16,550 nt of DNA from Rhodospirillales bacterium (lineage in GTDB: Bacteria; Pseudomonadota; Alphaproteobacteria; Rhodospirillales; Casp-alpha2): assembly GCA_018664265.1 (NCBI GenBank), contig JABJOR010000564.1, forward strand, positions 1-16,550, written 5' to 3'. Positions within the stretch are counted from its first letter, which is position 1. Every line of letters begins with the position of its first letter. Positions 14,193 through 16,550 of this stretch are shown here, piece after piece. Position numbers and translations under genes: made by a program. The notes under the pieces were generated by a model. It saw only the letters and a list, made by a program, of their open reading frames with translations, made no database searches and had not been told where the DNA came from.

Positions 14193-14606
14193 TTATTCAG
14201 AACGTCCGCCAGGTCCGGGCTCTTTCCAGACCTTCACGCCTTTCTCCACCGAGCGCCCCACCACATACCCGCCAATACCGAGCTTCAACAGATCCCACAT
14301 GTCTGGGGGGATGTCGGCGATTGGGGTTCCAAACAAAGGAACAATTAAATAGTTGTTGGCGATGATTACGCCGAACAGGCACATCAGCATGGGTCGCCAG
14401 TTGCGTTGCAGCCAGCTGTCGCCGGTGGCTTCGGCGCGGATGATGGCGGCGGCTTCTTCGATTTCTTTCATCTGTCCGGTCAGGACCATTTCCTGCAACC
14501 GGGCCTTGATCTTTGCGGCTTCGTCCTTGTCTACGACGGTTTGGTCGATGACATTAAAAAGGCCGCCCAGGATCGGTCCTGCGACGGCGCTGAGAAGTCC
14601 AAGCAT
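14193..14606 (-). CDS. Phage holin, three-TM gene-transfer-agent type
   Basis: The 137-residue product matches the three-transmembrane holin family associated with phage and gene-transfer-agent release. It has an N-terminal hydrophobic segment with GPILGGLFNVID, and a charged coiled region KIKARLQEMVLTGQ with alanine-rich stretch (28-62). The motif W-R-P-M-L-M-C-L-F-G-V-I starts at about 70, then PLFGTPI and a terminal glycine-rich segment with GGYVVGRSVEK. It would permeabilise the inner membrane so that the adjacent lysin reaches the wall. A GGAGG ribosome site lies 8 bases before the ATG. It follows the lysin with a 15-base gap in the same transcription unit. Confidence 0.85.
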   Translation of the reverse strand: MLGLLSAVAGPILGGLFNVIDQTVVDKDEAAKIKARLQEMVLTGQMKEIEEAAAIIRAEATGDSWLQRNWRPMLMCLFGVIIANNYLIVPLFGTPIADIPPDMWDLLKLGIGGYVVGRSVEKGVKVWKEPGPGGRSE

Positions 14607-14621
14607 GAGAGGTTCCTCCGT

Positions 14622-15131
14622 TCATTCAATGTTGTTGTAAAAAACGTGTGCGCCGATCTCGACGCTGGACACACGCCCGCGCGCCCAGGGCGGGTTGACT
14701 GTTTTATTGTGATAGTGGGTCGCCCCGAATGTTGTATCACGCAGGGTTCCGGCAATGGCACGACGCGCGACACGAATGCAGGATTGGAAGTTTTCGTTTT
14801 CCAGCCCGACGGTTTCAATTTTCTCGCGGTTTGGATCGTGGGCATTCCAGCAACTGAATTGCCAGGCTTTCCTACAAACATCGCGCACTGTGCCACCCCA
14901 CCAGTACCGTCCGCCGCGTGCCCGTGCACGCCGGACACGATTGAGGATCACACAGGCGACGGCTTGTTTTCCTGCAACCAGTTCCCCTCGGGCCTCGCCA
15001 TAAATCGTTCGGGCCAGAGTATCTACATCCAATGCAAACGCAGTCGGCGGCGGGGCCTCATTATCCGGTGAAGAAATCACCGGGCCGTTGGGGCCTTTCA
15101 AGTTGGCATCACTTAAGGGACAAATCTTCAT
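14622..15131 (-). CDS. SleB-type cell wall hydrolase (phage endolysin)
   Basis: Residues 38-165 form a Hydrolase_2/SleB domain, a glycosidase of the lytic transglycosylase type. It begins LARTIYGEARGE, with the catalytic glutamate probably E46. It continues with the QAVACVILNRV strand, YWWGGTVRDVCRK and WQFSCWN. The closing GATHYHN segment and a final Trp/Arg-rich tail follow. The N-terminus (1-36) is proline-rich and has no clear signal peptide, so it probably passes through the holin. The ATG overlaps the stop of the preceding gene as ATGA, with GGGG about 8 bases upstream, indicating coupled translation. It is placed between the membrane/coiled-coil protein and the holin. Confidence 0.88.
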   Translation of the reverse strand: MKICPLSDANLKGPNGPVISSPDNEAPPPTAFALDVDTLARTIYGEARGELVAGKQAVACVILNRVRRARARGGRYWWGGTVRDVCRKAWQFSCWNAHDPNREKIETVGLENENFQSCIRVARRAIAGTLRDTTFGATHYHNKTVNPPWARGRVSSVEIGAHVFYNNIE

Positions 15132-15430
15132 GACGCATCCCCTTTGCCACTACCAAGTTTGTTTTCAATGCGGACCAGATGGCTGGTCAGACGACGTTCG
15201 ACTTCCTTCAGGTAAGGCATGGAGACGTAAGATTGCGCCACCTCCAGTTTATAGGCCGAAAGGCTTTCGCGCAGAAAGGCGAGGCCAGTATCTGAATCGT
15301 GTGCACCATCACTAACCGCATCTTCCATATCACGGCGGGTGCGCCAGTTTATCCAAAACAGTCCGGCCAGTGCGGGAAGTTCCACCATGGAAATCCACCA
15401 GACCAGATCGAGTGTCAGAGTATTTTGCAT
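15128..15430 (-). CDS. Prophage small membrane/coiled-coil protein (100 aa)
   Basis: A single hydrophobic segment (about residues 8-28, VWWISMVELPALAGLFWINW) is followed by a charged helical region with regular YKLEVAQSYVSMPYLKEVERRLTSHLVRIENKL spacing, likely a coiled coil facing the cytoplasm or periplasm. This pattern is common in alphaproteobacterial prophages beside SleB lysins, but I know no assigned function. The layout (one membrane anchor plus coiled coil in a lysis cassette) resembles an inner-membrane spanin subunit. That is only a positional guess, and no outer-membrane lipoprotein partner is seen. AGGA lies about 8 bases before the ATG. It overlaps the lysin start by ATGA. Confidence 0.7.
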   Translation of the reverse strand: MQNTLTLDLVWWISMVELPALAGLFWINWRTRRDMEDAVSDGAHDSDTGLAFLRESLSAYKLEVAQSYVSMPYLKEVERRLTSHLVRIENKLGSGKGDAS

Positions 15431-15455
15431 CTAAATTTTCCTTTCTTGTGTTTGA

Positions 15456-16550
15456 TTACAAATTAAAATCCGTTTTTGCCGCATAGGAGCGCGAGCCAGC
15501 CCGCCATTCCGGCGCCCGCTTGGGCGGCTTTGTGCCAACACGACGCGGCAGACGAACGGGCTCAGCCAGCAAGCATCCGGCAACCGCGTCCAACCCGTCA
15601 TCTCGTGTCATGGCACCGGGCCTCCATTCGCGCATTTCTTCAATCAAAGGCGAGCCCATCACAGAGGCATGGGCATAAAGCCTGCTCGCCGCCATGGGGG
15701 CATCAAAAGCATCGACAATGCGCATGGCTTTTGCCCTGGTTGAATGCGACCCATCAACCGCGATGGGCAGGTTGGCGGCGGCAATTTCACTGCGCAGTAA
15801 CCCGGGTAGGAACTTGCCGATGCCGTTGCTTTCAATGGTCACCTTGGGCAAATGCAGACGACGGACAAAATCAATGACTTGCCTGCATTGCTGTGTGGCT
15901 TCGTCCGCCTCATTCAACTTGTTCGGGTCGTGATTGAGGTAGGCGACTTCATGCAGACGGTAGTTGCCATCCTCGTCAGTAAAGACTGCGGCGATCACGC
16001 TGGCGTCGCCGCGTCCGGGTGCGCCGTAGGCCGGGTCCCACCAGCATGAGGCAGACACCAGTCGCCTCTCGCCCAAGCGTAATTCAGCCTCGCCTCCGGC
16101 TTCCCGATAATCGAGGTTTGCATCATAGACGACCAGTCGATCCGGATTAAGCCGCCCGTCTACGATGGACATGGGGCGCAGCATCATCTGGCTGGCGAAC
16201 TTGGCTGGGCCGGAACGCCGCTTGATGGTTTCTATCCGCTCCATCGAAAATCGTTCGGGCCAGCGGCTGTTGCCATCCTCGTCCACAAGAGCCAACTCCA
16301 GTCGTTTGTAATCATAAAGGTACGGTGGAGCCTCACCCGGGTCTGTGCTCCGCGCAGCATAGATTGACTCGCGCGCGTGTGGTGTTCCGACGAATAATTT
16401 CAATCCACCGGGCACCAGCACATATTCAATTTCATCCAGACGGTCACGAAGATCTTCGCGCTTACCCGGTGTATCACAGGTCTTGGGGACCTCCACGTCA
16501 TCACAAATCACCACATCGGCGCGGCTGCCTGTAATATTGGCACCAATGCC
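15456..16550 (-). CDS. Phage terminase large subunit, partial (N-terminus beyond right edge)
   Basis: This is the DNA-packaging motor/nuclease of a tailed phage. The frame stays open to the right edge. Upstream of the GTG at 16514 it reads GANITGSRAD and then VVICDDVEVP, the Walker B/adjacent motif of the ATPase, so the true start is outside the window and GTG 16514 is not a start. Downstream come the ATPase C-terminal part (LFVGTPHA) and then the RNase H-like nuclease domain. The nuclease domain has an acidic WWDPAYG motif and a GDASVIAAVFTD strand. VTIESNGIGKFL and a late DDGLDAVAG segment, which commonly bears the last metal-binding aspartate, follow. The pattern fits TIGR01630-type or P2/Mu-like terminase C-termini. 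It leads directly into the lysis genes (25-base gap), so the segment is prophage. Confidence 0.88.
   Translation of the reverse strand, partial: GIGANITGSRADVVICDDVEVPKTCDTPGKREDLRDRLDEIEYVLVPGGLKLFVGTPHARESIYAARSTDPGEAPPYLYDYKRLELALVDEDGNSRWPERFSMERIETIKRRSGPAKFASQMMLRPMSIVDGRLNPDRLVVYDANLDYREAGGEAELRLGERRLVSASCWWDPAYGAPGRGDASVIAAVFTDEDGNYRLHEVAYLNHDPNKLNEADEATQQCRQVIDFVRRLHLPKVTIESNGIGKFLPGLLRSEIAAANLPIAVDGSHSTRAKAMRIVDAFDAPMAASRLYAHASVMGSPLIEEMREWRPGAMTRDDGLDAVAGCLLAEPVRLPRRVGTKPPKRAPEWRAGSRSYAAKTDFNL

Noticed and set aside
16512..16514. GTG at 16514 as terminase start
   Set aside because: The open frame continues to the window edge with conserved terminase residues, so the gene is cut by the edge.

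Overview
The window reads as an alphaproteobacterial chromosome of medium GC, most like a Rhodospirillales-type or related marine or soil heterotroph. The markers are a GcrA cell-cycle regulator, a three-TM holin of the gene-transfer-agent type, a SleB-type lysin, a B12-dependent methylmalonyl-CoA mutase and an MttB-superfamily methyltransferase. No rRNA, tRNA or CRISPR array was recognised. Most genes lie on the minus strand.

Layout. (1) 1-140 is the 3' end of an insertion sequence, probably IS481 family. It has cut off the signalling half of a chemoreceptor (136-1359). (2) 1360-1687 is an AT-rich divergent intergenic region with two inverted repeats. (3) 1688-5450 holds a short-chain dehydrogenase (+) converging on a minus-strand pair: an MttB-superfamily methyltransferase, then an unusual protein that joins a phosphoreceiver domain to a complete agmatinase-type ureohydrolase. 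(4) 5708-8630 holds a PagL-type lipid A deacylase, a translationally coupled Nudix hydrolase/proline iminopeptidase pair, and gcrA with a strong terminator. (5) 8932-12262 holds methylmalonyl-CoA mutase (+) facing a 3-hydroxyacyl-CoA/L-carnitine dehydrogenase-like gene (-). Between them sits a 55-codon gene that resembles the ribosome-rescue factor ArfA, with a transcription terminator inside its own reading frame. (6) 12298-13509 is a lower-GC stretch with an unknown membrane protein and a CPBP-family membrane protein; the latter is flanked by a 26-bp direct repeat. (7) 13578-16550 is a prophage segment read leftward: terminase large subunit (open at the window edge), a membrane/coiled-coil protein, a SleB lysin, a holin and a peptidoglycan-binding-domain protein.

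How the genes may work together. The methyltransferase, ureohydrolase, short-chain dehydrogenase and carnitine dehydrogenase-like enzyme are consistent with use of quaternary amines and guanidino compounds, but the substrates are inferred only. MttB-type enzymes and methylmalonyl-CoA mutase both depend on corrinoids. The two most notable observations are the receiver-ureohydrolase fusion and the arfA-like gene whose internal hairpin also serves as the terminator of the facing mutase gene.
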